A stretch of 64,000 nt of DNA from Marinobacterium jannaschii DSM 6295 (GTDB lineage: Bacteria > Pseudomonadota > Gammaproteobacteria > Pseudomonadales > Balneatricaceae): positions 134,318 through 198,317 of the forward strand of contig NZ_KK211066.1 in the NCBI RefSeq assembly GCF_000620085.1, written 5' to 3'. Position numbers and translations under genes: made by a program. Shown here one piece after another: positions 39,913 through 49,092 of this stretch. The notes beneath the pieces are model-generated. The model worked only from the letters and a program-made list of their open reading frames with translations. It was not told the DNA's origin and did not search any database. How positions within the stretch are numbered: the stretch's first letter is position 1; every line of letters starts with the position of its first letter.

Positions 39913-40728
39913 TTAAAGGCCGGCCATTGTAGCAGAGCCGGGGTCGGCGAGGGTTGCTAACAGCACCTGGCGCGGCGATATAAAGGCTTTGCAGGAGATG
40001 CCCGGACTGATCCAGCTGAGGTCAGTCTTATCATTGGCAATCAGAGCATAGAACGGTTCCCCCCCGCACAGGGTCAGTTTCACCTCGGTCTCGCGACTCA
40101 TCGGTGTAACCGCCTCGATTCGGGCATCCAGCTGATTGTGCTGCTGCCGGTCACTGCCCCCCGGTCCCAGGCTCACCGCGAAGGCTTTGATCATCGCGAC
40201 TACTTCCCGCCCCGGCTGTAACTGCAAGCGCAGGCTGCTGCCACGGGTGACAGAGGCGAAGAGGCTCTGGCCGCCTGATAACCTGATCTCAACCAGGTCG
40301 TTGTGATCCCGCGAGCTGATGGCCGCGACCTGTCCACTAAGCTGGTTACGGGCACTGGTCTGAAGGGAGATACGGGCAATCAGACTGTGCAGATTATCCA
40401 TCGGCAGTGTTTCGTCCTGCAGGGCAGTCAGTGCAATATTCTGTACCTGCCCGACCAATCGGTACATCTGCACCAGCCTCAGGCCAAAGGGTGTTAAGCG
40501 GGCACCGCCACCGCCTTTGCCACCCACGACGCGTTCCACCACCGGTTTTTCCGCCAGCGAGTTGAACTGATTCACGGCATCCCATGCCGACTTATAACTC
40601 ATTCCCGCAGCCGCAGCGCCTTTACTGATCGACCCTGTCTCCCCGATCTGTTCCAGCAGAGCTATACGGCGGGGGTCAGCGAACAACTTTCCCGCCCGCT
40701 GCAGAATTAGCGCGGAATCCAGTTCCAT
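39913..40728 (-). CDS. modE: Molybdate-responsive transcription regulator ModE
   Basis: A 271-residue regulator. The N-terminal winged-helix domain (ETGSISKGAAAAGMSYKSAWDAVNQFN, VGGKGGGGARLTPFG) is followed by two MOP/TOBE domains that bind molybdate (TSARNQLSGQVAAISSRDHNDLVEI is typical). Molybdate-loaded ModE represses modABC. The start MELDS has GGGAG 5 nt upstream. The frame is open to 40779, but that would run into the ModE box. It is divergent from modA. Confidence 0.95.
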   Translation of the reverse strand: MELDSALILQRAGKLFADPRRIALLEQIGETGSISKGAAAAGMSYKSAWDAVNQFNSLAEKPVVERVVGGKGGGGARLTPFGLRLVQMYRLVGQVQNIALTALQDETLPMDNLHSLIARISLQTSARNQLSGQVAAISSRDHNDLVEIRLSGGQSLFASVTRGSSLRLQLQPGREVVAMIKAFAVSLGPGGSDRQQHNQLDARIEAVTPMSRETEVKLTLCGGEPFYALIANDKTDLSWISPGISCKAFISPRQVLLATLADPGSATMAGL

Positions 40729-40777
40729 ATCAACTCCCATATCTTTGATTGGATCAATCTCAAGGCTTAGATTGTAC

Positions 40778-40806
40778 ATCGCTATATAACTTGGTATATA
40801 ACGAAT
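40778..40806. promoter_or_regulatory. ModE operator between modE and modABC
   Basis: ATCGCTATATA, 6 nt, TATATAACGA matches the ModE consensus ATCGnTATATA-N6-TATATAnCGAT at all but the last base. It lies 27 nt before modA and 50 nt from the modE start, so it can control both directions. Confidence 0.93.
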
Positions 40807-40832
40807 TCCTGGATTCCAATGGATAGACTGCT

Positions 40833-41597
40833 ATGTACCGCTTTCGGGCTTTTCTGCTGCTTATGCTGTTCACTGCAATGCCCGCTTCGGCAACTGAGCG
40901 GATCACCCTGTTTGCAGCGGCTTCGATGACCAATGCCCTGCAGGAGGTCATCAGCCGCTTTGAGGCTCAGCAGGATATCGAGGTGACCCCGGTATATGCA
41001 GCCTCTTCGGCCCTGGCCCGGCAGATTGCACGGGGCGCGCCGGCCACTGTTTTCATCTCGGCGAACCGTAAATGGATGGATTACCTGCAACAACAGGGAG
41101 TGGTCGAGCCATCGAACCGCGCTACCCTGCTGAATAACCGCCTGGTGATCATTGCCAGCCGCGACTACAACACAGAATCAATCTCCCTTGACGCTGGCTG
41201 GCCGCTTAAGCAACAGCTGGATGGCGAGCGCCTGGCCATGGCCGATCCGGACCATGTACCGGCCGGTATCTATGCAAAGCAGGCCCTGCAATCGCTCGGC
41301 CTCTGGCAACAGGCAGCAACACTGATCACCCGCAGTCGGAACGTCCGCTCGGCGCTGGCGCTGGTCGAGCGCGGCGAAACGCCGCTGGGCATCGTCTATA
41401 AGACCGACGCCATGGTGAGCCCGAATGTCCGGATAGTGGCCGAGTTTCCGGCCGGCAGTCATCCAGCCATCGAATACCCAATGGCACTGATCACAGGTTC
41501 TGGACGGGAAGATGCCGGCAACAAACTTTACCAGTACCTGCGCTCGGAAGAAGCGGCGGGGATCTTCCATCGCTACGGTTTCAGGAATGCACACTGA
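40833..41597 (+). CDS. modA: Molybdate ABC transporter, periplasmic binding protein
   Basis: A 254-residue exported binding protein. The signal peptide (residues 1-20, ending ASA) precedes ITLFAAASMTNALQEVI, the molybdate-binding Ser pocket, and YAASSALARQIARGAPATVFISAN. DPDHVPAGIYAKQAL is the second conserved block. It delivers molybdate to ModBC. Its stop overlaps the modB ATG. Confidence 0.96.
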   Translation: MYRFRAFLLLMLFTAMPASATERITLFAAASMTNALQEVISRFEAQQDIEVTPVYAASSALARQIARGAPATVFISANRKWMDYLQQQGVVEPSNRATLLNNRLVIIASRDYNTESISLDAGWPLKQQLDGERLAMADPDHVPAGIYAKQALQSLGLWQQAATLITRSRNVRSALALVERGETPLGIVYKTDAMVSPNVRIVAEFPAGSHPAIEYPMALITGSGREDAGNKLYQYLRSEEAAGIFHRYGFRNAH

Positions 41598-42283
41598 TGC
41601 TGACGCCGTTTGAGTGGCAGGCCCTTTTACTCAGCCTGAAGGTATCGGGCGTAGCCGTACTCGCCAGTCTGCCGGTTGGTATTTTCACCGCCTGGATACT
41701 GGCCCGCTATCAGTTTGCCGGGCGAGCCCTGCTGGATGGCATTATCCACCTGCCTCTGGTGCTGCCGCCTGTCGTTATCGGCTACCTGTTACTGATCGCC
41801 ATGGGCAAACAGGGCCTGATCGGCAGCTTTCTCTATGATCACTTTGGTATCAGTTTCAGTTTTAACTGGCTTGGAGCCAGCCTGGCGGCAGCGGTGGTCT
41901 CCTTTCCATTGATGGTGCGGGCAATAAGACTGGCATTTGAGGCGATCGACAGCAAACTGGAAGCCGCCGCCCGCACACTCGGGGCCTCAGCGCTGCGGGT
42001 CTTTTTTACTATCACCCTGCCACTGGCATTGCCGGGCATCTTCACCGGGATATTGCTGGCATTTGCCCGCAGCCTGGGGGAGTTTGGCGCAACCATCACC
42101 TTCGTATCCAACATTCCCGGCGAGACCCGCACCATTCCGCTGGCGATGTATTCGTTTATAGAGACGCCCGGCGCTGAGGCTTCAGCCGCCCGGCTTTGTG
42201 TAATATCAATCATCATCGCCCTGCTCTCGCTGCTGGTATCCGAGTGGCTGTCTCGCCGGGCCCGGCGGACGCTGGAGGGATAG
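41597..42283 (+). CDS. modB: Molybdate ABC transporter permease
   Basis: A 228-residue inner-membrane permease with about five helices and the EAA loop EAAARTLGASALRVFFTITLPLALPGI, which contacts ModC. The start LLLSLKVSGVAVLASLPVGI fits the family. It overlaps modA at ATG/TGA and modC at TAGTG. Confidence 0.96.
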   Translation: MLTPFEWQALLLSLKVSGVAVLASLPVGIFTAWILARYQFAGRALLDGIIHLPLVLPPVVIGYLLLIAMGKQGLIGSFLYDHFGISFSFNWLGASLAAAVVSFPLMVRAIRLAFEAIDSKLEAAARTLGASALRVFFTITLPLALPGIFTGILLAFARSLGEFGATITFVSNIPGETRTIPLAMYSFIETPGAEASAARLCVISIIIALLSLLVSEWLSRRARRTLEG

Positions 42284-43365
42284 TGCTAAAACTCGAACTG
42301 CAACACCAGCAGGGTGCATTCTCCCTCGACGCCAAGCTGGTTATGCCGAATCAGGGGATCACTGCCATTTTTGGTCGCTCCGGCGCCGGCAAAACCACCC
42401 TGATCAACCTGATCAGCGGATTGGAAACGCCGCAGTCTGGCCTGATCGAGCTGAACGGCAAACCACTGCTCGATACGGCTAACAAGCTATGCCTGCCGCC
42501 AGAGAAACGCCGGATCGGTTACGTCTTCCAGGATGCCCGGTTGTTTCCTCATTACAGCGTCAGAGGCAACCTCAACTATGGCCGCAAAGACCGTTCCGAC
42601 GCTGTCCTGTTTGAAACTATTACCCAGCTACTTGGCATCGAAACGTTGCTGGAGCGCTACCCGGCACGTCTTTCCGGCGGCGAGAAACAACGTGTCGCGA
42701 TTGGTCGCGCCCTGCTGTCAGAGCCTGAACTGCTACTGCTGGATGAGCCGCTGGCATCACTCGACCTGCCCCGCAAGAGAGAGTTGCTACCCTATCTGGA
42801 AAAGCTGGCACAGGAGGTCAGAATTCCGATTCTGTATGTCAGTCACAGCCTGGATGAGATCCTGCACCTGGCTGATAATATGGTGCTGATGGATAAAGGA
42901 GAGGTGGTACTGAACGGCCCGGTAGAGCGCTTGTGGGGGTCGGCAGCACTGCAGCCTTGGTTCGGCCCGGATGTACAGAGCAGCCTGTTGCCAACCCAGC
43001 TCAGCCACCACCATGCAGACTATCCCATGAGCTGCCTGCAACTGGGGTCCGGGGAACAGCTGTGGGTACCAAAGATTGATGCGCAGCCGGGTGCTGCGGT
43101 CAGGGTGAGGATCTATGCCCGGGAGGTATCGCTGGCGCGCAGCCGGCCTGAGGACTCCAGCATCCGCAATATCCTGCCGGCGAAGATCCGTCTGATGCAG
43201 CGTGAAGCATCGCGAATACAGGTCTTGCTGACACTGGGCGAGGCCGAACTCTGGGCCTATGTATCGGAATGGGCGGCGGCGGATCTGCAACTGAAACCGG
43301 GCGAAGAGATCTTCGCCCAGATTAAGAGTGTCAGCGTTACCCGCAATGACTGGGCGTCACTGTAA
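42283..43365 (+). CDS. modC: Molybdate ABC transporter ATP-binding protein
   Basis: A 360-residue ATPase. Walker A GRSGAGKTTLINLISG, signature RLSGGEKQRVAIGRALLS and Walker B LLLDEPLASLD are all present. A C-terminal MOP/TOBE domain (SIRNILPAKIRLMQ) follows, as in full-length ModC. The start is a GTG in TAGTG with GGAGGG upstream, which overlaps the modB stop. It ends 2 nt before the gor stop, converging. Confidence 0.96.
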   Translation: MLKLELQHQQGAFSLDAKLVMPNQGITAIFGRSGAGKTTLINLISGLETPQSGLIELNGKPLLDTANKLCLPPEKRRIGYVFQDARLFPHYSVRGNLNYGRKDRSDAVLFETITQLLGIETLLERYPARLSGGEKQRVAIGRALLSEPELLLLDEPLASLDLPRKRELLPYLEKLAQEVRIPILYVSHSLDEILHLADNMVLMDKGEVVLNGPVERLWGSAALQPWFGPDVQSSLLPTQLSHHHADYPMSCLQLGSGEQLWVPKIDAQPGAAVRVRIYAREVSLARSRPEDSSIRNILPAKIRLMQREASRIQVLLTLGEAELWAYVSEWAAADLQLKPGEEIFAQIKSVSVTRNDWASL

Positions 43366-43367
43366 CC

Positions 43368-44738
43368 TTATGCCTTGACTGCCTTGCGAGTCGGTTCGCG
43401 CATCGTAACAAACTCTTCCGCTGCGGTCGGGTGAATGCCGATGGTCGAGTCAAAGACCGCCTTGGTCGCACCGGCTTTAAGCGCTACGCCAATACCCTGC
43501 AGTACTTCGCCGGCATCCGGCCCGACCATATGAACACCCAGCACCTTATCCGTATCGGCGTCCACCAGCATTTTCATAAAGGTTTTCTCATCACTGCCGC
43601 TGAGGGTGTGCTTCATGGCGCGGAAGCTGGAACTGTAAACGTCGACATTGCTGTAGCGCTCTGCCGCCTGCTCTTCGGTCAGGCCGACAGTCCCGATATT
43701 CGGCTGACAGAACACGGCAGTCGGAATCAGTTCATAGTCAACCTTCTGGTTCTGGTTGCCATACAGGTTACGGACCAGTGCCATCCCTTCGGCCAGAGCC
43801 ACCGGTGTCAGCTGAACCCGGTCGATCACATCACCGATCGCATAAACGGATGGCACCGAGGTCTGGAACTGATCGTTCACTACGATGGCTCCATTTGCCG
43901 CCTGCTCAATGCCCAGCGCCTCCAGACCGATCCCTTCGACCTTCGGTTTGCGACCCGTGGCGTACATGATCAGGTCGGTCTCCAGCACCGAGCCATCTTC
44001 CAGAGTGGCGCGCAGTGAGCCATCTTCAAGCTTCTCGACGGAGGCGATATTGCTGCTGAATCGCAGATCCACGCCTTTCTTCGCAACTTCCTCAGCAGTA
44101 AATTCACGTACTTCTTTATCGAAGCCGCGCAGGAACAGCTCGCCACGGTAGATCAGGCTGGTATCGGCCCCCAGACCGGCAAAGATACCGGCAAATTCCA
44201 CCGCAATGTAACCGCCACCGACGACCACCGCGCGTTTCGGGAACTGATCCAGATAAAATACTTCGTTCGAACTGATTACATGTTCACTGCCCGGAAACTC
44301 CGGTACATGTGGCCAGCCTCCGACCGCGACCAGTATCCGCTCTGCGGTATAGGTCTTATCGCCTACCGCAACGGTATTGGCATCAACCAGGGTGGCACGG
44401 CCATTGATCAGCTCACAGCCGGAGTTCACCAGCAGGTTGCGATAGATGCCATTCAGACGCTCGATCTCCCGGGTCTTGTTGTCGCGCAGGGTCGGCCAGT
44501 CAAAGTCAGGCGAAGTGGCAGACCAGCCAAACCCCCGGGCGTTCTCGAATTCCTCAACAAAGTGAGAAGCATAGACAAACAGCTTCTTAGGCACACAACC
44601 CACGTTAACGCAGGTACCGCCCAGGTGACGGTCTTCGGCAACCGCTACGCGCACGCCCATCGCTGCCGCCATCCGCGCAGCGCGGACACCACCGGAACCG
44701 GCACCAATGACAAACAGATCAAAATCATATGCTGACAC
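43368..44738 (-). CDS. gor: Glutathione-disulfide reductase
   Basis: A 456-residue flavoprotein reductase that keeps glutathione reduced using [19 protein letters not shown] binds FAD and [14 protein letters not shown] holds the redox Cys pair. [15 protein letters not shown] forms the NADPH fold. The active-site His-Glu is in [16 protein letters not shown], the dimer-interface residue block. The start is a GTG with GGGGAG 7 nt upstream. It is adjacent to DNA repair and stress genes but not obviously coupled. Confidence 0.95.
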   Translation of the reverse strand: MSAYDFDLFVIGAGSGGVRAARMAAAMGVRVAVAEDRHLGGTCVNVGCVPKKLFVYASHFVEEFENARGFGWSATSPDFDWPTLRDNKTREIERLNGIYRNLLVNSGCELINGRATLVDANTVAVGDKTYTAERILVAVGGWPHVPEFPGSEHVISSNEVFYLDQFPKRAVVVGGGYIAVEFAGIFAGLGADTSLIYRGELFLRGFDKEVREFTAEEVAKKGVDLRFSSNIASVEKLEDGSLRATLEDGSVLETDLIMYATGRKPKVEGIGLEALGIEQAANGAIVVNDQFQTSVPSVYAIGDVIDRVQLTPVALAEGMALVRNLYGNQNQKVDYELIPTAVFCQPNIGTVGLTEEQAAERYSNVDVYSSSFRAMKHTLSGSDEKTFMKMLVDADTDKVLGVHMVGPDAGEVLQGIGVALKAGATKAVFDSTIGIHPTAAEEFVTMREPTRKAVKA

Positions 44739-44974
44739 AATATTCTCCCCAAAACGCTAAACGCCGCCCGGACAGCTCCATCGCATCCGGGATAAGACAA
44801 CGGCCAATACTATAGACGAAGCTGGCGTGCAAAAGACGATGACGGCAATGCTAATCGCATGGCGGTCAAACTACCAATAGAAACAGGCAAACAGCCTTAT
44901 AGCTATCGCTTATCCAGCACAGCTGAAAGAGCCGTGATACACTCCTGCAGCCTGACACTAAGGAACGGATCTAA

Positions 44975-45790
44975 ATGAAACTCGTATGCTTCAACGTCAA
45001 TGGCCTGCGGGCCCGTATCCATCAAATCAAAGCGGTGATCGACAAACATCAGCCTGATGTGATCGGCATTCAGGAGACCAAGGTTGTCGACGAAGAGTTC
45101 CCGGTAGAGGATATAAAATCTTTGGGATACCACGTCGAGTTTCATGGTCAGAAGGGACACTACGGCGTCTGCCTGATCTCCAGGCGACCACCTCTGAGCC
45201 TGCAGAAAGGCTTTAGCACGGATACCGAAGACGCTCAGCGACGCATGATCATCGGAGAGTTTGAAGATGGCAATGGCGGTACCGTCACTATCCTGAACGG
45301 TTATTTCCCGCAAGGTGAAAATGTCAGCCATGAAACCAAATTCCCGGCCAAGCGTAAATTCTATGCCGACCTGCAGACAACACTGGAGCAGCAATACGAT
45401 CCCGCTGCACCGCTGATCGTGATGGGTGACCTCAATATCTCACCCGAGGATATTGATATCGGTATCGGAGAGCCGAACCGTAAGCGCTGGCTGCGTGACG
45501 GTAAGGCAAGCTTCCAGCCTGAAGAGCGCGAGTGGCTGGGCAAGCTCAAGGCCTGGGGACTGACCGATACGTTCCGACACCTGCATCCAGAGAACGACGA
45601 TACCTTCAGCTGGTTCGATTACCGTTCCAAAGGCTTTGACCGTGAACCCAGACGTGGCCTGCGTATCGATGCTATCCTGGCGACTGACAGCCTGTTGGCG
45701 AAATGCAGCGATGCCGGTGTGGATTACGAGATCCGCGGCATGGAAAAACCCTCTGATCATGCGCCTCTATGGGCTGAATTCACACTCTGA
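44975..45790 (+). CDS. xthA: Exonuclease III (AP endonuclease)
   Basis: A 271-residue EEP-fold DNA repair enzyme that removes AP sites and 3' blocks. Motifs are [17 protein letters not shown] (catalytic Glu), [28 protein letters not shown] and the C-terminal catalytic [10 protein letters not shown]. The ribosome site AAGGA precedes the ATG. It is divergent from gor. Confidence 0.96.
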   Translation: MKLVCFNVNGLRARIHQIKAVIDKHQPDVIGIQETKVVDEEFPVEDIKSLGYHVEFHGQKGHYGVCLISRRPPLSLQKGFSTDTEDAQRRMIIGEFEDGNGGTVTILNGYFPQGENVSHETKFPAKRKFYADLQTTLEQQYDPAAPLIVMGDLNISPEDIDIGIGEPNRKRWLRDGKASFQPEEREWLGKLKAWGLTDTFRHLHPENDDTFSWFDYRSKGFDREPRRGLRIDAILATDSLLAKCSDAGVDYEIRGMEKPSDHAPLWAEFTL

Positions 45791-45826
45791 ATGCAGCCAC
45801 AGCGGCAGCTGTTGACGCCGACCGTA

Positions 45827-46765
45827 TCAGATATCGGACACCGGGCTTGTAAAGCCCGGTGGTTTCACCACCAGCATGTCACATACCAGATCATCGGCAA
45901 TCCGCTCGATGGTACTGCCCAGCAGTAAGCGATCAATAAAGCCTTTCGGCACCGACCCCACGACCAGGATATCGACCTGTTGCTCGCTGGCAAATATCGG
46001 CAGTGTCTTATGGGTTTCGCCCTCCAGCATATGCAACTGACCGGCGCCGGTATCGATATCAAAACGCTGCAAAAACGATGCGACCCGGTCACGATGCTGC
46101 TCGCGTACCCGGTGCTGCAGAGCCCCGTAATCCGCAATCACATGCTCATCAAAAACCGCCGAGTGCGGCAAGGTATGAAGGCTGTGTATATAGCTGCAGC
46201 GCCCCGCCAGAGCAGTCGCAAAAATACGTGTTTCTGACACTATTGCTTCATCCAGCGACACAGGTTCGTCACACTCATGGAACGGATCGATGCAGGCAGA
46301 AAGGTGCAGTGCCTCCCCCCAGCTGCGCCCCTTGAGCAGCAATAATGGTACCGGGCACTCCCGCATCATATCCCAGTCACAACTGGAAACCAGGTGCCCC
46401 AGGGTGTGGTGCTCGGCAATGCCATGCACAACCAGGTCGGGCTGGTAACGGGCTATCTGCTTCAGAATGGCTTCAACCCTGTGACTGTTCCAGGTAACAT
46501 CGGTTGTCACCTCCAGCCCCCGCTTCAGCAGTGGCCGTGCCAGCTCTTCCAGTCGCGCTTCAATCTGCTTCAGATACCTGTGCTCAGCACTCTGCTCAGC
46601 CTTGTTATCGAACAGGTAGCCCTGCTTAATCGCCCGGTTATAGCAAGGCGAGTAGAGCTCAGTTCTGGCACCACAGGATTTCGCTATACGTGCCACTTTT
46701 TCCAGCAGCATTCCGTTGTCTGCCTGCGTATCTACATGAACAAGAATTTTCTCGATACCCGACAT
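45827..46765 (-). CDS. Tandem universal stress protein (UspE-like)
   Basis: A 312-residue cytoplasmic protein made of two Usp domains (about residues 1-145 and 150-312). The first starts IEKILVHVDTQADNGMLLEKVARI; the second ends DILVVGSVPKGFIDRLLLGSTIERI, a recognisable but altered G-x-G...G-S/T nucleotide motif. The layout matches UspE, which helps stress tolerance and motility. The start is an ATG with GGGAG 7 nt upstream; the frame extends eight codons further. It is divergent from the Blh-type gene. Confidence 0.88.
   Translation of the reverse strand: MSGIEKILVHVDTQADNGMLLEKVARIAKSCGARTELYSPCYNRAIKQGYLFDNKAEQSAEHRYLKQIEARLEELARPLLKRGLEVTTDVTWNSHRVEAILKQIARYQPDLVVHGIAEHHTLGHLVSSCDWDMMRECPVPLLLLKGRSWGEALHLSACIDPFHECDEPVSLDEAIVSETRIFATALAGRCSYIHSLHTLPHSAVFDEHVIADYGALQHRVREQHRDRVASFLQRFDIDTGAGQLHMLEGETHKTLPIFASEQQVDILVVGSVPKGFIDRLLLGSTIERIADDLVCDMLVVKPPGFTSPVSDI
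45839..45861 (+). terminator. Hairpin at the convergent xthA/usp ends
   Basis: A perfect 10-bp stem (CACCGGGCTT / AAGCCCGGTG) with a 3-nt loop starts 49 nt after the xthA stop. It lies inside the last codons of the tandem Usp gene. It may end the xthA transcript. Confidence 0.5.
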
Positions 46766-46862
46766 TGAGAGTCTCCCAAAATCAAACACCAGTCGGCACC
46801 GTGTCCCTCCGGCTCCGATTGCAGATAAACGGATTTTTGCTTAAGCTCCTATATAAACTAAA

Positions 46863-46870
46863 ACTAATAT
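46863..46870. promoter_or_regulatory. BigR-like half-site before the Blh-type gene
   Basis: ACTAATAT (complement ATATTAGT) lies 28 nt before the Blh-type start, inside an AT-rich block. It follows a TATAAA -10-like hexamer at 46852-46857, so it would cover the transcription start. The position 18 bp away, where a partner half-site would fall, matches only 5 of 8. It is called for similarity to the operator beside the BigR-like gene at 57.2 kb. Confidence 0.45.
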
Positions 46871-46897
46871 ACATATAACTATAATCAGGTACGCAGA

Positions 46898-47749
46898 ATG
46901 AACGTTATACCCTTCTATCACAGCCCCAGCGGCAGCTTCAGCTACATAGTGACGAACCGGCACAGTCATCGCTGCCTTGTGATAGATCCGGTACTCGACT
47001 TTGAAGCCCAGCCCGCCCGCACTTCAACTGAATCTGCTGATCAAATTATAAGCTACATCACCCGCAACGGTTTGGAATTGGAGTGGATACTCGAAACCCA
47101 TGCCCACGCCGATCACCTGTCAGCCGCACAACACCTGAAGCAGCAATGTGGTGGCAAGGTTGCCATTGGTCGCCAGATCACCCAGGTACAGCGGGTTTTT
47201 GGCAGCTTGTTCAATGAAGGGACGGCACTGACAGCAGATGGCAGCCAGTTTGACCTGTTGCTGGATAATGATGACCGGTTGCAATGCGGAGACCTGGAGA
47301 TCCGGGTACTGCATACACCCGGCCACACACCGGCCTGCATCAGCTACCAGATAGGTGAAGCGTTGTTTGTCGGCGATACTCTGTTTATGCCTGACCTGGG
47401 TACGGCACGAGCGGATTTTCCCGGCGGTGATGCCGGTATCCTGTTTCAATCAATCCAGAAATTGCTGAACTTTCCCGACCATTACCGTATTTATGTCTGT
47501 CACGACTACCCGCCAGAAGGTCGTGAAGCAACCTGCTCTGCAACTGTCGCCGAGCAGCGCTCAGCCAATATCCACCTGAACGGTGACTGTGACAGTTATA
47601 TCGCCCTCCGACAGCAACGCGACGCTACTCTGGCTATTCCGGCCCTGCTCTTCCCGGCAATCCAGGTAAATATTCGCGCCGGTAAGCTGCCTGAAGCTGA
47701 AAGCAACGGTATTAAATACCTGAAAATACCGCTCAATCAGGAACTATAG
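46898..47749 (+). CDS. Metallo-beta-lactamase-fold hydrolase, Blh/persulfide dioxygenase type
   Basis: A 283-residue MBL-fold protein. The metal motif is ETHAHADHLSAAQHLK (His68, His70, Asp72, His73), followed by HTPGHTPACISY, VGDTLFMPDLGTARADFPGG and VCHDYPPEGR. The start, with VIDPVLDFEAQPARTSTESAD, is the signature of the Blh subgroup (beta-lactamase hydrolase-like), related to ETHE1 persulfide dioxygenases. In Xylella and Agrobacterium, Blh is controlled by BigR and oxidises sulfur species. A BigR/YgaV-like gene lies 10 kb away and a matching half-site is upstream. Confidence 0.87.
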   Translation: MNVIPFYHSPSGSFSYIVTNRHSHRCLVIDPVLDFEAQPARTSTESADQIISYITRNGLELEWILETHAHADHLSAAQHLKQQCGGKVAIGRQITQVQRVFGSLFNEGTALTADGSQFDLLLDNDDRLQCGDLEIRVLHTPGHTPACISYQIGEALFVGDTLFMPDLGTARADFPGGDAGILFQSIQKLLNFPDHYRIYVCHDYPPEGREATCSATVAEQRSANIHLNGDCDSYIALRQQRDATLAIPALLFPAIQVNIRAGKLPEAESNGIKYLKIPLNQEL

Positions 47750-47751
47750 TC

Positions 47752-47775
47752 TGGCCTCGTGGCCTCGTGGCCTTG
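47752..47775. repeat. Short tandem repeat, three 8-bp units
   Basis: TGGCCTCG occurs three times head to tail directly after the Blh-type gene, the last unit with one change (TGGCCTTG). It is too short for a CRISPR. It could be a slippage-prone tract. Confidence 0.8.
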
Positions 47776-47800
47776 TGACGCCGGATGACTAAGACCGTGT

Positions 47801-47816
47801 TTCCGGCCACCCGGAA
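47801..47816. terminator. Short hairpin after the Blh-type gene
   Basis: A 6-bp stem TTCCGG / CCGGAA with a CCAC loop lies 51 nt after the stop. It is weak and has no T run. Confidence 0.3.
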
Positions 47817-47964
47817 CGGCAACGGACACTCAGCCTACACGGGCCGCTTCCAGCTGTCGTTCCAGCAAGATTAAGTTGTAACATTTTCTATACAATCACT
47901 CGATCTTAGCTGTGTTTTCACTCATACTATTTACCTACCAACTCTACGGCTTCAGGGACAGTTG

Positions 47965-48270
47965 ATGAGCACCATTCCTGCTTTTAATTCCGGCGTGCAG
48001 AGTCTCTACACTGCCAACCAGCAGCTGAATCAGCACGCTCATAAGATTGCGACACAGGGTGTTACCACTGCTCCCACCGCGGATTCTGCAGACAATCGCA
48101 ATTTGGCCCCGACATCAGCCACAACCGTGAGTTCGGATGCGTCCGCGCGCAAACCTCTTACAGAGTCTCTGGTCGGTCTGCAACAGAGTGAAACCTATGC
48201 CCTCGCAGGCACTAAAGTGATCCAGACCAGCGACGAGATGCTTGGCTCACTGATCGATATTCAGGCCTGA
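47965..48270 (+). CDS. Small flagellar rod/hook-like protein of unknown function
   Basis: A 101-residue protein. The N-terminus IPAFNSGVQSLYTANQQLNQHAHKIATQGV resembles the N-terminal heptad of flagellar rod and hook proteins. The C-terminus YALAGTKVIQTSDEMLGSLIDIQA resembles their C-terminal helix. The middle is Ala/Thr/Ser-rich and disordered. No flagellar genes are nearby. The start is an ATG after AGGGACAG; a TTG one codon earlier is less likely. Similar orphan proteins exist in pseudomonads. The rod/hook link is a pattern match only. Confidence 0.65.
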   Translation: MSTIPAFNSGVQSLYTANQQLNQHAHKIATQGVTTAPTADSADNRNLAPTSATTVSSDASARKPLTESLVGLQQSETYALAGTKVIQTSDEMLGSLIDIQA

Positions 48271-48331
48271 ATTCCAGCTTCCCAGATCAAACCAGACCTT
48301 AGATAACAGATATCCAATAAAACCAATTTTT

Positions 48332-48354
48332 ATATTAGTTTTTATTAAATTAGA
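48332..48354. promoter_or_regulatory. BigR-like half-sites before the DUF2892 gene
   Basis: ATATTAGT (48332-48339) and AAATTAGA (48347-48354) lie as direct half-sites in a very AT-rich stretch about 55-75 nt before the gene. An imperfect inverted partner TCCAATAA (6 of 8 to TCTAATAT) lies at 48313-48320. The same half-site occurs in the operator at 57.2 kb and before the Blh-type gene. Confidence 0.45.
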
Positions 48355-48407
48355 TTTATCTTATGTGTAGAATATAGCCCATCTCAACCCGATCTCAGAG
48401 GTGATCT

Positions 48408-48815
48408 ATGACCCTTAATGCTGCGCTGCGCCTGATGGCTGGATCTGTAATCCTGATCAGTCTCGCACTGGGCACCTATCTACATGAATACTGGTATTAC
48501 CTGACCGGATTTGTTGGCCTGAACCTGCTTCAGTCGGGCGTAACCCGCTGGTGTCCGGCAGTATCGATCTTCAAGATGGCAGGCCTGAAAGCTGAGCCCT
48601 GTGTCAGTTCCGGTAGAAGTATCCATCAGGGCGTTCACATCATCGCCGGTAGTATGGTGCTGGTGACCGTTGCAATGGTGGTCTTCCTGAAGATGACGCC
48701 GATGATCCTGCTGCTGACAGCTGTGTTCGGCTTTAGCCTGCTGCAGTCTGCCTTCAGCGGCTGGTGCCCGGCATTTTCAATCGCCAGGCTGCTCGGCTTC
48801 AAACAGCCAGCGTAA
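48408..48815 (+). CDS. Tandem DUF2892 (YgaP-TM) membrane protein
   Basis: A 135-residue membrane protein built of two copies of the DUF2892 unit, each with two helices. The first ends NLLQSGVTRWCPAVSIFKMAGLK, the second SLLQSAFSGWCPAFSIARLLGFK. DUF2892 is the membrane part of YgaP, the rhodanese encoded with the regulator YgaV in E. coli. Here no rhodanese domain is attached. Each copy keeps a WCP motif, so two cysteines could carry sulfur, although this is inference. The ATG has a perfect AGAGGTGAT site. Confidence 0.87.
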   Translation: MTLNAALRLMAGSVILISLALGTYLHEYWYYLTGFVGLNLLQSGVTRWCPAVSIFKMAGLKAEPCVSSGRSIHQGVHIIAGSMVLVTVAMVVFLKMTPMILLLTAVFGFSLLQSAFSGWCPAFSIARLLGFKQPA

Positions 48816-48931
48816 AGCTATGGACGCACCCAGAGGGAACCCAGCTGCCAAAATCCCCAGATACGAAGTCCCGGACTGGTTAGCAGGTTCCCTTCATTTT
48901 CTATGCCTGAAAAGCCCGCAACCTCAAAATG

Positions 48932-48962
48932 GATTGCCCTGTTTTCTATCAACAGGGCAATC
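48932..48962 (+). terminator. Terminator after the DUF2892 gene
   Basis: A perfect 12-bp stem (GATTGCCCTGTT / AACAGGGCAATC) with a 7-nt loop, followed by a modest T-rich tail. Confidence 0.75.
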
Positions 48963-49092
48963 TTGCATTTATTCACCTCAATTGCTTAGCAGAGCCAAAA
49001 AATACTCCCGCAACGATACTATTTTTATATCGGTTGGCTAAAATAGCGCTCTCCTATTCCTTAAAAGATCTGCTCCGAAAAAGGATCAACGC

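Noticed and set aside
40745-40757. TTGATTGGATCAA near modE as an FNR box
   Set aside because: 3-nt spacer, and the region is explained by the ModE box and modE ribosome site.
40729-40832. A molybdenum cofactor riboswitch before modA
   Set aside because: The gap is about 100 nt and is taken up by the ModE box; no room or pattern for the riboswitch.
47752-47775. CRISPR-like repeat
   Set aside because: The units are 8 bp with no spacers.
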